64,000 nt of DNA, taken from Chitinophaga pinensis (GTDB lineage: Bacteria; Bacteroidota; Bacteroidia; UBA7662). Below the pieces are notes generated by a model. That model had not been told where the DNA came from and did no database searches. It saw nothing but the letters and a program-made list of their open reading frames with translations. This document shows positions 34,144-42,549 of the stretch, piece by piece; within the stretch, counting starts at the first letter, position 1; the number at the start of each line of letters is the position of its first letter. The translations under genes were made by a program, and so were the position numbers. Location of the stretch: contig CAMCHJ010000005.1 in NCBI GenBank assembly GCA_945874665.1, forward strand, positions 1 through 64,000. The letters run 5' to 3'.

Positions 34144-35187
34144 CTACCGGGCAACCACTGCCTTTTCGGTGTACACACCATACTGACCATATACCCTCAG
34201 GGTGTATATACCACTTTGTAAATCACGAACATCGATGCCAGCTTGGGGTTTGCCTTGGAAGGCCTTGACGAGCTTGCCATATTCATCAAACATCTGCACA
34301 GCTTCGATGCGGTCAATACTATTCACGGCCAAATACAAGACATCGCTGACAGGGTTTGGGTACAATAAAACTTTGCCTGCTTCGACTTGAACCTTGGCTG
34401 GCGGCACCAAAACGGGTGCATTATAGCGGTATTGAATCGAATTGGGAGTGAATTGACCGAAAAAGCTGGTCCCTGTAGCTTTGAGGATGGGAGCTTTTTC
34501 GTTTTTGGCAAGCCAATAATATTGAACTTCCGTGCGTATGGGAATGCCAATCGTAAACCCATTAAAAGTGATAGAATCGAGGGTGCGAACGGTGCTTTTT
34601 ACCCGCAAACAGTCGAAAGTACCTTGTGGTGTTTTGATGGTCCCCCAGCCATCCACTTCCGTTTTACGGCCGCCGCGGCTGAGGTACTCCCCTACGGTAG
34701 GAATGCTAAGACTAAATGCAAAAGTGCTCGTGTCGCTGCGCAGGTACGTTAAAGGCAGAAAAAAAACTTCATCAGGATCTGTAAAAAACGCAGGCAAGGG
34801 CAATCCTGTTACCGTAAAGCCTTTGCCCGTTACTGCAAAACGGTTGTTGTTGAGGTTGTAGAAATCATAGAGCTGTTCCAATTCAACAACAAACAAACTG
34901 AGACTTTCTTGCACCTGCCTTCCATATGCCGTTAAAAAGAAAAAATAAGGGGTTTGAATACCTAATCGGTAGCTCCAGAGCTCATCGGTGGTAGGCTGCA
35001 AATCAGAAAAATCCCAGTTTTTATTAGGCCCAGTGGCTGCCAAACGGGAACCAAAATTTGGAGGAATCGTTGCATTCATTACCCGTATTGTATCCCCACT
35101 TTGGGGCATTTCGGCTCGATTGATGCTGATCTGAGCTTCGGCAGACAAGCAAAAAATAGCCCAAAAAGCGAATAATGCTATTTTCAT
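34144..35187 (-). CDS. Secreted T9SS cargo protein of unknown function
   Basis: 347 residues from the ATG that opens a signal peptide (MKIALFAFWAIFCLSAEAQ); the 23 upstream residues of the ORF track are discarded. The central part is a beta-rich domain with SGDTIRVMNATIPPNFGSRL, then NKNWDFSDL and the stretch VDGWGTIKTPQGTFDCLRVK. This type recurs among Bacteroidota secreted proteins without a known activity. The C-terminus is a T9SS type A sorting domain (LLYPNPVSDVLYLAV, then LQSGIYTLRVYG). It is followed immediately by the serine hydrolase gene, so both cargoes are probably delivered together. Confidence 0.8.
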   Translation of the reverse strand: MKIALFAFWAIFCLSAEAQISINRAEMPQSGDTIRVMNATIPPNFGSRLAATGPNKNWDFSDLQPTTDELWSYRLGIQTPYFFFLTAYGRQVQESLSLFVVELEQLYDFYNLNNNRFAVTGKGFTVTGLPLPAFFTDPDEVFFLPLTYLRSDTSTFAFSLSIPTVGEYLSRGGRKTEVDGWGTIKTPQGTFDCLRVKSTVRTLDSITFNGFTIGIPIRTEVQYYWLAKNEKAPILKATGTSFFGQFTPNSIQYRYNAPVLVPPAKVQVEAGKVLLYPNPVSDVLYLAVNSIDRIEAVQMFDEYGKLVKAFQGKPQAGIDVRDLQSGIYTLRVYGQYGVYTEKAVVAR

Positions 35188-35288
35188 ACAACAGGTTTTG
35201 ATAAAGTTAAAGTTAAGAGAAATATTGATATGTTCGGAGCCTTCTAAAATGGCCAAAACAAGCTTAACTTCGTTCAGAAATTAACCGT

Positions 35289-36524
35289 ATGCGCGCAGAA
35301 ATCATTACCATTGGAGACGAAATACTGATTGGGCAAATTATAGACACCAATTCGGCTTGGCTCGGGCAACAGCTGAGCAGCATTGGCATTCAAGTGGTGC
35401 AAATTAGCTCCGTAAGTGACCAAGCCGCAGTGATCGTTGAGGCTTTGGAAGAGGCGCAGCGGCGCGCAGAGCTGGTTTTGATTACAGGTGGTTTGGGGCC
35501 TACTAAAGATGATGTAACGAAACATACTTTGGTAGATTATTTTGGCGCGAAGCTCGTTACCAATGAGTCGGTACTGCTGCAACTGCGTGCCTGGTTTGAG
35601 CAGCGCGGCCGTAAAATGAGTGAAATGAACGAGCGCCAGGCCGATTTGCCCGACAACTGTGAGCTTTTGCAAAACAGTTTGGGCACCGCACAAGGCATGC
35701 TCTGGCGGAAAAATGGCAAACTCATTTTGAGCATGCCCGGTGTACCCTACGAGATGAAACACATTGTAAGCGAGCGGTTGTTGCCCTTGCTTCGAAAAGA
35801 ATTTGAGTTGCCGATTATTGTGCACCGCACCATAATGACTTGTGGCATGGTGGAGTCGCGGATAGCAGAATTGGTAGCAGATGTTGAAGCTGACCTCCCA
35901 CCACACATCAAATTGGCTTTTTTACCGAGGCCCGGCATTGTACGGCTGCGTTTAAGTGCCTTAGGGAACCAGCGAGAGCCACTGGAAAAAGAAGTAGCTA
36001 CGTATGAACAGCGTTTTGTGCAGCTACTCGGTCACCATGTTTTTGGCTACGATGATGTACGTCTAGAAGCAGCCATCGGTGAAGCTTTACTAAAACGCCA
36101 AGGCAAGATAGCCACCGCAGAAAGTTGCACTGGAGGCACCATTGCCAGCATGATCAGTAGTGTTGCTGGCGCAAGTGCTTATTTTATGGGTTCTGTTGTG
36201 AGCTACAGCAATGAAGCCAAAATAGATTTACTGGGCGTACAACCCGATACCATCGCAAATCATGGTGCGGTAAGCGAACAAACGGTGGCTGAAATGGCGC
36301 AGGCAGTGAAGCAAAAGTTTGGTACAGACTACAGCATAGCTGTGAGCGGAATTGCTGGTCCCGCCGGCGGCACACCAGAAAAACCCGTTGGCACTGTGTG
36401 CTTTGCGGTAAGCGGCCCTACCGAAAATTGGCTGCGCACTTACAACTTTGGCACTGAGCGACAGCTCAATATTGAGCGGGCCTCTATGATGGCTTTGTAC
36501 CTGCTGTGGAAAATGATGCATTAA
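35289..36524 (+). CDS. cinA: CinA family nicotinamide mononucleotide deamidase / competence-damage protein
   Basis: 411 residues with the full two-domain CinA architecture. The N-terminal molybdopterin-binding-like COG1058 domain (about 1-170) has EIITIGDEILIGQIIDTNSA and LVLITGGLGPTKDDVTKH. The C-terminal PncC amidohydrolase domain (about 255-411) has TAESCTGGTIASMISSVAGA and AVSGIAGPAGGTPEKPVGTV. It converts NMN to nicotinate mononucleotide in pyridine-nucleotide salvage, with ADP-ribose pyrophosphatase activity reported for the first domain. It is divergent from the T9SS gene and followed by a separately promoted E2 gene. Confidence 0.95.
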   Translation: MRAEIITIGDEILIGQIIDTNSAWLGQQLSSIGIQVVQISSVSDQAAVIVEALEEAQRRAELVLITGGLGPTKDDVTKHTLVDYFGAKLVTNESVLLQLRAWFEQRGRKMSEMNERQADLPDNCELLQNSLGTAQGMLWRKNGKLILSMPGVPYEMKHIVSERLLPLLRKEFELPIIVHRTIMTCGMVESRIAELVADVEADLPPHIKLAFLPRPGIVRLRLSALGNQREPLEKEVATYEQRFVQLLGHHVFGYDDVRLEAAIGEALLKRQGKIATAESCTGGTIASMISSVAGASAYFMGSVVSYSNEAKIDLLGVQPDTIANHGAVSEQTVAEMAQAVKQKFGTDYSIAVSGIAGPAGGTPEKPVGTVCFAVSGPTENWLRTYNFGTERQLNIERASMMALYLLWKMMH

Positions 36525-36525
36525 A

Positions 36526-36557
36526 TTGACCTTTCCAAGGCAAAAGCGTACCTTTGC
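36526..36557 (+). promoter_or_regulatory. Full Bacteroidota promoter for the E2 acyltransferase gene
   Basis: TTG (36526-36528), 20 bp spacer, TACCTTTGC (36549-36557). This is a perfect match to TTG-N17-23-TAnnTTTGC and the best promoter in the window. It overlaps the cinA stop region and lies 33 bp before the ATG. Confidence 0.75.
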
Positions 36558-36590
36558 AAATCTTTATAATTCGACAATAAATAGCTAAGT

Positions 36591-37931
36591 ATGGCAAAGG
36601 TTGAGTTGCTGATGCCCAAAATGGGCGAAAGCATTATGGAGGCCACCATCCTCAAGTGGCTCAAAAAACCAGGCGACACCATCGCATTAGATGAAGCAGT
36701 GCTTGAAATTGCTACCGATAAGGTAGATTCCGAGGTGCCTTCGCCAGTAGCAGGCGTATTGGCCGCGTTAATGTTTGAAGAAGGTGCTGTTGTACCCGTA
36801 GGTGGTATTTTAGCCGTCATCGAAACCGAAGCAGGCGCTACAGTGAGTCCATCTCCGGCAGTTGCTGCCCCTGCTCCACAAGCTGCTAGTGCTCCAGTTG
36901 CTGCCGCTATGCCGGCCGAAACTGCCAATTTGAGCGCAGCCATCACCACAAAAATTGAAAGTCCGGCCGCTGGTCGTTTTTATTCCCCACTCGTGCTTAA
37001 CATCGCCAACCAAGAAGGCGTGTCGATGCAAGAACTGGAAAATCTGCCTGGCACCGGTAATGAAGGTCGCGTTACTAAAAAAGATATTCTACAATACGTT
37101 GCCGATAAAAAAGCAGGTAAAACTACGGCCAATGCTGCACCAGCAGCTGCCACAGCTACTGCTCCTGTGAGTAGTGGAGCTGCACCTGCCGCCAATGTTA
37201 CCCCAGCACCAAGCGTAGGCGGTAATATGGAAATCATTGAAATGGACCGCATGCGCCGCATGATTGCCGATAATATGATAGCATCGAAGCGCACTTCAGC
37301 ACACGTAACTTCCTTTGTGGAGGCCGACATGACCAATGTGGTGATGTGGCGCGACAAAGTGAAGAAGGAGTTTGAACAGCGTTATGGCGAAAAACTCACC
37401 TTCACCCCTATTTTTATTGAGGCAGCCGTTAAAGCCATTCAAGATTTCCCGATGATCAATGTATCGGTAGATGGCACCAACCTCATCGTTAAAAAAGACA
37501 TCAACATTGGCATGGCTGCGGCTTTGCCGAGTGGAAATTTGATTGTGCCTGTTATTCATAATGCAGATCAATACAATTTAGCGGGCTTGGCTAAACGTGT
37601 AAACGACTTAGCCAACCGTGCTCGGACCAATAAGCTCAAACCCGATGAAATTCAGGGCGGCACCTACACCATTTCAAACGTGGGTAGTTTTGGCAATGTA
37701 ATGGGCACACCTATTATTCCACAACCGCAAGTGGCCATCATGGCCGTTGGCGCTATTCGCAAGAAGCCAGCGGTAATCGAAACCGAGTCAGGTGATCTCA
37801 TCGGCATCCGCAGCATGATGTTCTTATCGCACTCCTACGACCACCGTGTGGTGGACGGTGCGTTGGGTGGCATGTTCGTACGCCGCATGGCTGATTATTT
37901 AGAGCAGTGGGACATGAATCGCCCCATCTAA
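36591..37931 (+). CDS. Dihydrolipoamide acyltransferase, E2 component of a 2-oxoacid dehydrogenase complex
   Basis: 446 residues. One N-terminal lipoyl domain (about 2-76) has the lipoylated Lys in EIATDKVDSEVPSP. An Ala/Pro-rich linker leads to a peripheral subunit-binding domain (about 125-165, VSMQELENLPGTGNEGRVTK). A second Ala/Pro linker and the catalytic CoA-acyltransferase domain (about 215-446) follow, with the active-site HRVVDGALGG. The class (pyruvate, 2-oxoglutarate or branched-chain) cannot be set from sequence alone. A single lipoyl domain and lone position argue for branched-chain or 2-oxoglutarate type. E1 and E3 are elsewhere. Confidence 0.92.
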   Translation: MAKVELLMPKMGESIMEATILKWLKKPGDTIALDEAVLEIATDKVDSEVPSPVAGVLAALMFEEGAVVPVGGILAVIETEAGATVSPSPAVAAPAPQAASAPVAAAMPAETANLSAAITTKIESPAAGRFYSPLVLNIANQEGVSMQELENLPGTGNEGRVTKKDILQYVADKKAGKTTANAAPAAATATAPVSSGAAPAANVTPAPSVGGNMEIIEMDRMRRMIADNMIASKRTSAHVTSFVEADMTNVVMWRDKVKKEFEQRYGEKLTFTPIFIEAAVKAIQDFPMINVSVDGTNLIVKKDINIGMAAALPSGNLIVPVIHNADQYNLAGLAKRVNDLANRARTNKLKPDEIQGGTYTISNVGSFGNVMGTPIIPQPQVAIMAVGAIRKKPAVIETESGDLIGIRSMMFLSHSYDHRVVDGALGGMFVRRMADYLEQWDMNRPI

Positions 37932-37945
37932 AGCCCGCTACATAC

Positions 37946-37977
37946 AAAAACCGCTGCCTTGAAGCAGCGGTTTTTTT
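37946..37977. terminator. Bidirectional terminator between the E2 gene and lptD
   Basis: AAAAACCGCTGC pairs perfectly with GCAGCGGTTTTT around a 6-nt loop (CTTGAA). It sits between convergent gene ends and can serve both strands. Confidence 0.9.
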
Positions 37978-38006
37978 GTGCCCAAACAGACCAGCATTCC
38001 CTCTGT

Positions 38007-40688
38007 TTACTGCAAGCGCTGAAAGTCGTACCAAGCCCTGCGACGCGTAAGCTTGAGCTCCTGCAACATTCTTGCCTTGGCATTTAAGGTAAAAGTATAG
38101 GACCGAACAGAACCAAAAGGCACCAAATTAAAGCTCATCTCCCAACAATGTAAATCGCGATACAGATTGAGTGTTGTGATGGTCACTCTTTTATTTGTGA
38201 AGTCATAACCAGTGTTGTAACCGATTTTCCAGTTGGGAGTAACACTTACATCACCAGATAAAGTAATGGCCTGCGTGATGTTGTTTTGACCCAAAAAATA
38301 GTTCTTAGCAAAATTAAGCGTATAGTTAAAGCTGAGGTTATAGGGTACCGTCCAGTCAATAAAATGATCCCAATACTGCTGCCTTAAAAACGCCTGTTCC
38401 CTGGCTTCCCCTTCATCGAGCGGTGCAGGCATTGGGGTATTAGCAAGCGGATTGCCGGGTACACGCTGCTTGTTGCCACTGCGGCTATTCGGCCGTATAG
38501 ACCCGCTAAACGTGAGGTTGGCATTTGATAAATCGGCAAGTTTAAAGTCATTGTTACCTGCGTACAATCGGTTAACGCGCCGACCATCAGCAGCCCGCTC
38601 ATAGGGGTCTAAAGTTCCTCCAAAAAGCAAGCTGAAATTATTGGTAAAGGTTGTTCGTCCTGTAAAATTTATGAAAGAAAGCTGAAAACTATCAGCCGCA
38701 AAATTGTACACCCCACCAAAATTAAAGGAATCGAAGATCTTAACTTTCTTCATAACTACTCCAGAATCGGTTTGCTGGCGGATTTTGGCTTCCAAATTAT
38801 TATCTACATTTAAGGAAATAGCGCCAGATCGACCCGCACTTGGCCCATTATAACCAAAGCCTTGCGCCCGGTTATATTGCCGAACCGTACCTAGGCTGTC
38901 GGTAACCACTGAGCCGTAAAATCCAAAGCGCTCATCTGCAAAATCAGGCGTAATGTTATAGCCCATCCTCGGATTTACCACATGACGGATGGCTGCCAAT
39001 TTACCCTTTTTAAACTGTTTCAGTCCGTAAATACGGGTGTTCAAGCTTAAATTGAAGCTGTAATCGTAATTTCTAAAAAAGCCATCCTCTATTTCAGTAA
39101 CAATACTGTCACCTGCTGGATCATAAAATTGCTGCTGCTGTTTAAAATTCCAGCGTTCGTTATAATTTAAACTGGGCGTTAGTTGAAAATACTTGGCAAT
39201 CACAAATGCCGATGTGCTGATGGGAATGCTGTGCTGAAATCCTGCATCCATCTTGTCTAAAATACTCCCAACAAACAGCGAGCTATCGAAATCATTGATG
39301 GTGTTCTTAAAATTAGTTTGATATGTAAAGCCGATTTTCTCATACCACCGCACTTCACCTACTTGCGTTTTGCGCTTAAATGGCTCTAATCGATTTACAC
39401 TGAAAGAGCCTTCTGGCAACGACAGATTTAACGCCCTTGTTTGTGTATTTTGACTGTGCCTAGCTGCCAAGCTCAACCGAAAGGGCTTGCTAGGAAACGA
39501 ACGGTTATAGCTGATGGAGGAGGCCAATTGGTTGTCTAAAAACTGCGTATTGGCCTGTGCCGTATTCCTCAAGAAGCTGCTGGTACCAGCTCGCACAGAG
39601 GCCGTGAACCTGCCATAGGGATTGGCTTTGGGGTCTTGCTGGTGCTGCCAATTCACAAAAAAGTCCCTATTTCTTGCGAAATCATCTGCCAAACGGTCCC
39701 CACGCTGTTGATTGCTGTAATTCACACTCAACCTGCCACTGTATTTGTACTTTTTGATATAGCTCGATTCAGGATTTATGCGAAAACTTCCCCACGAAAA
39801 AATATCTCCCTTCAACGCTAAATCTACGTAATCGTTGATGGCAAAATAATACCCTCCATTTCTCAAAAAGAAACCCAACTCCGGTGATCGGCCATACTCC
39901 GGTGGCAAAATACCTGATCGCTGTCCACGTTGGTTGGGAATGATGGCAAACGGGAGCCCGATGGGTACTGGTATACCTTCAACCACCATGTTGGCAGGAC
40001 CACTAACCACGCTTTTGCCGGGAATGATTTTGGCCTTGTACAGATTGAGATAAAAATGGGGATGATCGGTATTGTTGCAGGTAGTGAATTGGGTGTTTTT
40101 GATAAAAATTGTTTGATCTTGATTGAGCTTTACCTCTTTGCCAATGAGATACGATTCACCTTCATTGGTTACCATTTGAGAAATACGGGCTTTTTTGGTT
40201 CTGAAATTGTAAACCATTCGATTGCTTTCAAACACTTGGTCGCCGTCTTTGAAATTGGGCTTACCCATCTTGTTGCCCACACTGTCAAGTCCCGGCAAAG
40301 CAGTCACCTCGTTGGTTACCCAATTTTGATCAATAAAATGGGCTTTTAGGTTGATGGTTTCGTAATCTACCATGGCATCACCGTACAGTTTGGCGCCTTT
40401 GGTTCGTAAATTAAATACGATGCTATCGTTGGCTTGATATTTTACCTCAGATGTCAGGTCGTTGGCACGGCGCGGTTTGGCAGCGGCTATACTGTCTTGC
40501 GTATTCAACAAACTATCTCCTAACAAGAGGGAATCGCCACTTTGTGTGGCAAGACTATCCACCACATTGGTAGCAACGGCAGATTTAAGCACCCGACTGC
40601 TGTCTGGTACGCTTTTTGACAAATTTTGTCCGTACGACTGACCACTATAGTGGATAATAAACAGAACAATGAGGATAATCCGCCGCAC
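38007..40688 (-). CDS. lptD: LPS assembly outer-membrane protein LptD (Bacteroidota type)
   Basis: 893 residues from a GTG start (RRIILIVLFIIHYSGQSYGQ signal peptide). The 64 extra residues of the ORF track run across the divergent promoter region into the amidase gene and are rejected. An OstA-like beta-jellyroll follows the N-terminal linker: YQANDSIVFNLRTKGAKLYG, then DGDQVFESNRMVYNFRTKKA and YLIGKEVKLNQDQTIFIKN. The long C-terminal aromatic-rich part is the barrel. LptD with LptE inserts LPS into the outer leaflet. The neighbouring divergent amidase-MlaD pair strengthens the envelope context. A TACTTTTG element (40743-40750) probably drives it. Confidence 0.88.
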   Translation of the reverse strand: MRRIILIVLFIIHYSGQSYGQNLSKSVPDSSRVLKSAVATNVVDSLATQSGDSLLLGDSLLNTQDSIAAAKPRRANDLTSEVKYQANDSIVFNLRTKGAKLYGDAMVDYETINLKAHFIDQNWVTNEVTALPGLDSVGNKMGKPNFKDGDQVFESNRMVYNFRTKKARISQMVTNEGESYLIGKEVKLNQDQTIFIKNTQFTTCNNTDHPHFYLNLYKAKIIPGKSVVSGPANMVVEGIPVPIGLPFAIIPNQRGQRSGILPPEYGRSPELGFFLRNGGYYFAINDYVDLALKGDIFSWGSFRINPESSYIKKYKYSGRLSVNYSNQQRGDRLADDFARNRDFFVNWQHQQDPKANPYGRFTASVRAGTSSFLRNTAQANTQFLDNQLASSISYNRSFPSKPFRLSLAARHSQNTQTRALNLSLPEGSFSVNRLEPFKRKTQVGEVRWYEKIGFTYQTNFKNTINDFDSSLFVGSILDKMDAGFQHSIPISTSAFVIAKYFQLTPSLNYNERWNFKQQQQFYDPAGDSIVTEIEDGFFRNYDYSFNLSLNTRIYGLKQFKKGKLAAIRHVVNPRMGYNITPDFADERFGFYGSVVTDSLGTVRQYNRAQGFGYNGPSAGRSGAISLNVDNNLEAKIRQQTDSGVVMKKVKIFDSFNFGGVYNFAADSFQLSFINFTGRTTFTNNFSLLFGGTLDPYERAADGRRVNRLYAGNNDFKLADLSNANLTFSGSIRPNSRSGNKQRVPGNPLANTPMPAPLDEGEAREQAFLRQQYWDHFIDWTVPYNLSFNYTLNFAKNYFLGQNNITQAITLSGDVSVTPNWKIGYNTGYDFTNKRVTITTLNLYRDLHCWEMSFNLVPFGSVRSYTFTLNAKARMLQELKLTRRRAWYDFQRLQ

Positions 40689-40717
40689 GATAGATAAAAA
40701 AACCCGTAATACTGAGC

Positions 40718-40725
40718 TAACTTTG
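40718..40725 (+). promoter_or_regulatory. Bacteroidota -7 element (TAACTTTG) for the amidase-MlaD operon
   Basis: An exact TAnnTTTG match 41 bp before the GTG start of the amidase, divergent from the lptD element. Confidence 0.5.
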
Positions 40726-40742
40726 TTGTGAAATAAATTGGT

Positions 40743-40750
40743 CAAAAGTA
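40743..40750 (-). promoter_or_regulatory. Bacteroidota -7 element (TACTTTTG) for lptD
   Basis: An exact TAnnTTTG match on the minus strand, 54 bp before the GTG start of lptD. It lies within 30 bp of the opposing amidase element, so the two transcripts may overlap at the 5' ends. Confidence 0.5.
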
Positions 40751-40766
40751 CGCAAACGATATCAAA

Positions 40767-41552
40767 GTGAAGAAGATCAAATACAGCATCCTGATAGGAT
40801 TGGTTATTTTGTTGGTGAGTGTAAATCCACTCGGCCTCAAAGCCTACAAAATCCGTACCGTTGTGGTCGATGCTGGTCATGGCGGTGACGATTCAGGCTG
40901 TTTAGGTGCTGCGGCCAAAGAAAAAGATGTGGCCTTAAAAATCGCACTCACCTTTGGTAAAATGATTGAGGCCAACCACAAGGACGTAAAAGTGGTTTAT
41001 ACCCGCAAAGACGACCGCTTTTTGGAACTGCACCAACGCGCGTCGGTGGCTAATAAAAATAATGCCGATTTATTTATCTCCTTCCACTTAAACAGTGCTA
41101 GTGCACAAGCCCATGGCACTGAAACTTTTACGCAAGGGCTACACGTAACCGGTGCAAATTTGGAGGTTTCGAAGCGTGAGAATGCTTCCGTATTACTCGA
41201 AAGCGATTATACAGAGAATTACGACGGCTTTGACCCTAAAGACCCAACAACACATATAATTTTTGAGCTTTTTCAATCGGCTTATCGCAATCAAAGCATT
41301 CGTTTTGCTGAAAAAATTGAGAATAATTTCGAAAAACGTGCTGGCAGATTCAGTAGAGGGGTTAAACAGGCGGGTTTTTTAGTGCTTTACCGCACCACTA
41401 TGCCAGCAGTTTTAATTGAATCGGGTTTCTTGACCAACCGAAACGAAGAAAAATTCCTAACTTCGCCCGAAGGCCAACAGAAAATGGCGGAATCGGTTTA
41501 TCAGGCGTTTGTTGCCTACAAAGCCGAAATCGACAAAGACGGCAAACCCTAA
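40767..41552 (+). CDS. N-acetylmuramoyl-L-alanine amidase (Amidase_3)
   Basis: 261 residues from GTG. An N-terminal membrane or signal segment (YSILIGLVILLVSVNPLG) precedes the zinc amidase domain. Likely zinc ligands are H38 (VVVDAGHGGDDSG), E52 and H107 (LFISFHLNSA). The catalytic Glu lies in PAVLIESGFLTNRNEEKFL near residue 218. It cleaves the peptide stem from glycan in peptidoglycan in the periplasm. It is divergent from lptD and 18 bp upstream of an MlaD-like gene. Confidence 0.95.
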   Translation: MKKIKYSILIGLVILLVSVNPLGLKAYKIRTVVVDAGHGGDDSGCLGAAAKEKDVALKIALTFGKMIEANHKDVKVVYTRKDDRFLELHQRASVANKNNADLFISFHLNSASAQAHGTETFTQGLHVTGANLEVSKRENASVLLESDYTENYDGFDPKDPTTHIIFELFQSAYRNQSIRFAEKIENNFEKRAGRFSRGVKQAGFLVLYRTTMPAVLIESGFLTNRNEEKFLTSPEGQQKMAESVYQAFVAYKAEIDKDGKP

Positions 41553-41570
41553 CCTCCAATTTTTTTTGCT

Positions 41571-42500
41571 TTGAGCAAGTTTAATGTAAGAAACGAAACC
41601 CTGGTTGGCGCTTTGGCTGCCGTAAGCATCACGCTCCTCTTGCTAGGTTTCAATTTTTTGAAGGGGGAAGATTTGTTCACGAGTAATTCTAATTACTACG
41701 TTACTTACGAAAACGCCATGAATCTCCAGAGCTCATCTGGTATCATTTACCGAGGCATAAAAGTAGGCTCAGTAGATAAAATAACGTTTCGTGCCGACGG
41801 TAAAGGAGTGATTGTTTCGTTTTATGTAAGCAATAAGGTTAAAATCCCCAAAGGCAGTGAAGCAAAACTCATTACTACCGATTTATTTAATACCCGCGCT
41901 ATTGAGTTGATTTTGTCTGAAAAGGCCGAATTACATGCTGAAGATGATACTTTGATGGGCAGCATCGCCCCTGGCTTGATTGATCAGCTTGGCGAAGAAC
42001 TGAGTCCATTATTGGCTGAGGTTCAAAAAACCGTAGAAAACATCAACCGCATTTCGGCCAGCATTGACGGGCAAACCTTGCAGAACACCATGAGCAATAT
42101 TGAAGCTACCACGGCTTCTTTGAGTCAAATGACCAGCGATAAAAATAGCAAGTTCAATCGCATATTAGCGGATGTCGCTTCTATCACCAACAACATCCAA
42201 GAAAATAATGAGCTTATTAGCGCGGCATTGGCAAATGTGCATGCCATAACAGATAGTTTGGCAAAGGCGGAGCTTACCAACACCATTGCGCAGGCCAGAG
42301 CCGCTTTGGCCCAGACCACTGCTGTGATGGAAAAAATAAACAAAGGAGAAGGCAGCATTGGCTTGATGGTGAACGACAAAGCGCTGTACGATAATCTTTC
42401 GAAAAGCTCGGATGATTTAGACAAGCTGCTGATCGACATGAAGGCAAACCCAAAACGGTACGTTCACTTCAGTCTATTTGGACGAAAGCCAAAAGATTAA
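41571..42500 (+). CDS. MCE/MlaD family lipid-transport protein
   Basis: 309 residues from TTG (SKFNVRNETLVGALAAVSIT). A single N-terminal membrane anchor is followed by one MCE domain (about 38-115, YYVTYENAMNLQSSSGIIYR then GIKVGSVDKITF). A long helical, coiled-coil region follows (ENINRISASIDGQTL onward). It is the periplasmic substrate-binding partner of MlaE/MlaF-type transporters, and the only mlaE-mlaF pair in this window is 20 kb away. It lies 18 bp after the amidase and is probably co-transcribed with it. Confidence 0.92.
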   Translation: MSKFNVRNETLVGALAAVSITLLLLGFNFLKGEDLFTSNSNYYVTYENAMNLQSSSGIIYRGIKVGSVDKITFRADGKGVIVSFYVSNKVKIPKGSEAKLITTDLFNTRAIELILSEKAELHAEDDTLMGSIAPGLIDQLGEELSPLLAEVQKTVENINRISASIDGQTLQNTMSNIEATTASLSQMTSDKNSKFNRILADVASITNNIQENNELISAALANVHAITDSLAKAELTNTIAQARAALAQTTAVMEKINKGEGSIGLMVNDKALYDNLSKSSDDLDKLLIDMKANPKRYVHFSLFGRKPKD

Positions 42501-42540
42501 GACATAAAAAAACCTGCTCGAAAGCAGGTTTTTTTATGTC
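42501..42540. terminator. Very strong bidirectional terminator (17-bp perfect stem)
   Basis: GACATAAAAAAACCTGC pairs perfectly with GCAGGTTTTTTTATGTC around TCGAAA. It starts at the base after the MlaD stop codon and ends 9 bp before the convergent M1 peptidase stop. Confidence 0.92.
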
Positions 42541-42549
42541 CTTATGGTT

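Noticed and set aside
35274-35906. Minus-strand ORF of 210 residues opposite cinA
   Set aside because: It is antisense to the conserved N-terminal domain of cinA, with a His/Gln-rich composition typical of a shadow frame.
36521-36949. Ala-rich minus-strand ORF of 142 residues opposite the E2 gene
   Set aside because: It is a shadow of the lipoyl domain and Ala/Pro linker coding region of the E2 gene.
38384-40349. Several shadow ORFs within lptD
   Set aside because: They lie in other frames of a long, well-supported gene and have no signal peptide or domain pattern.
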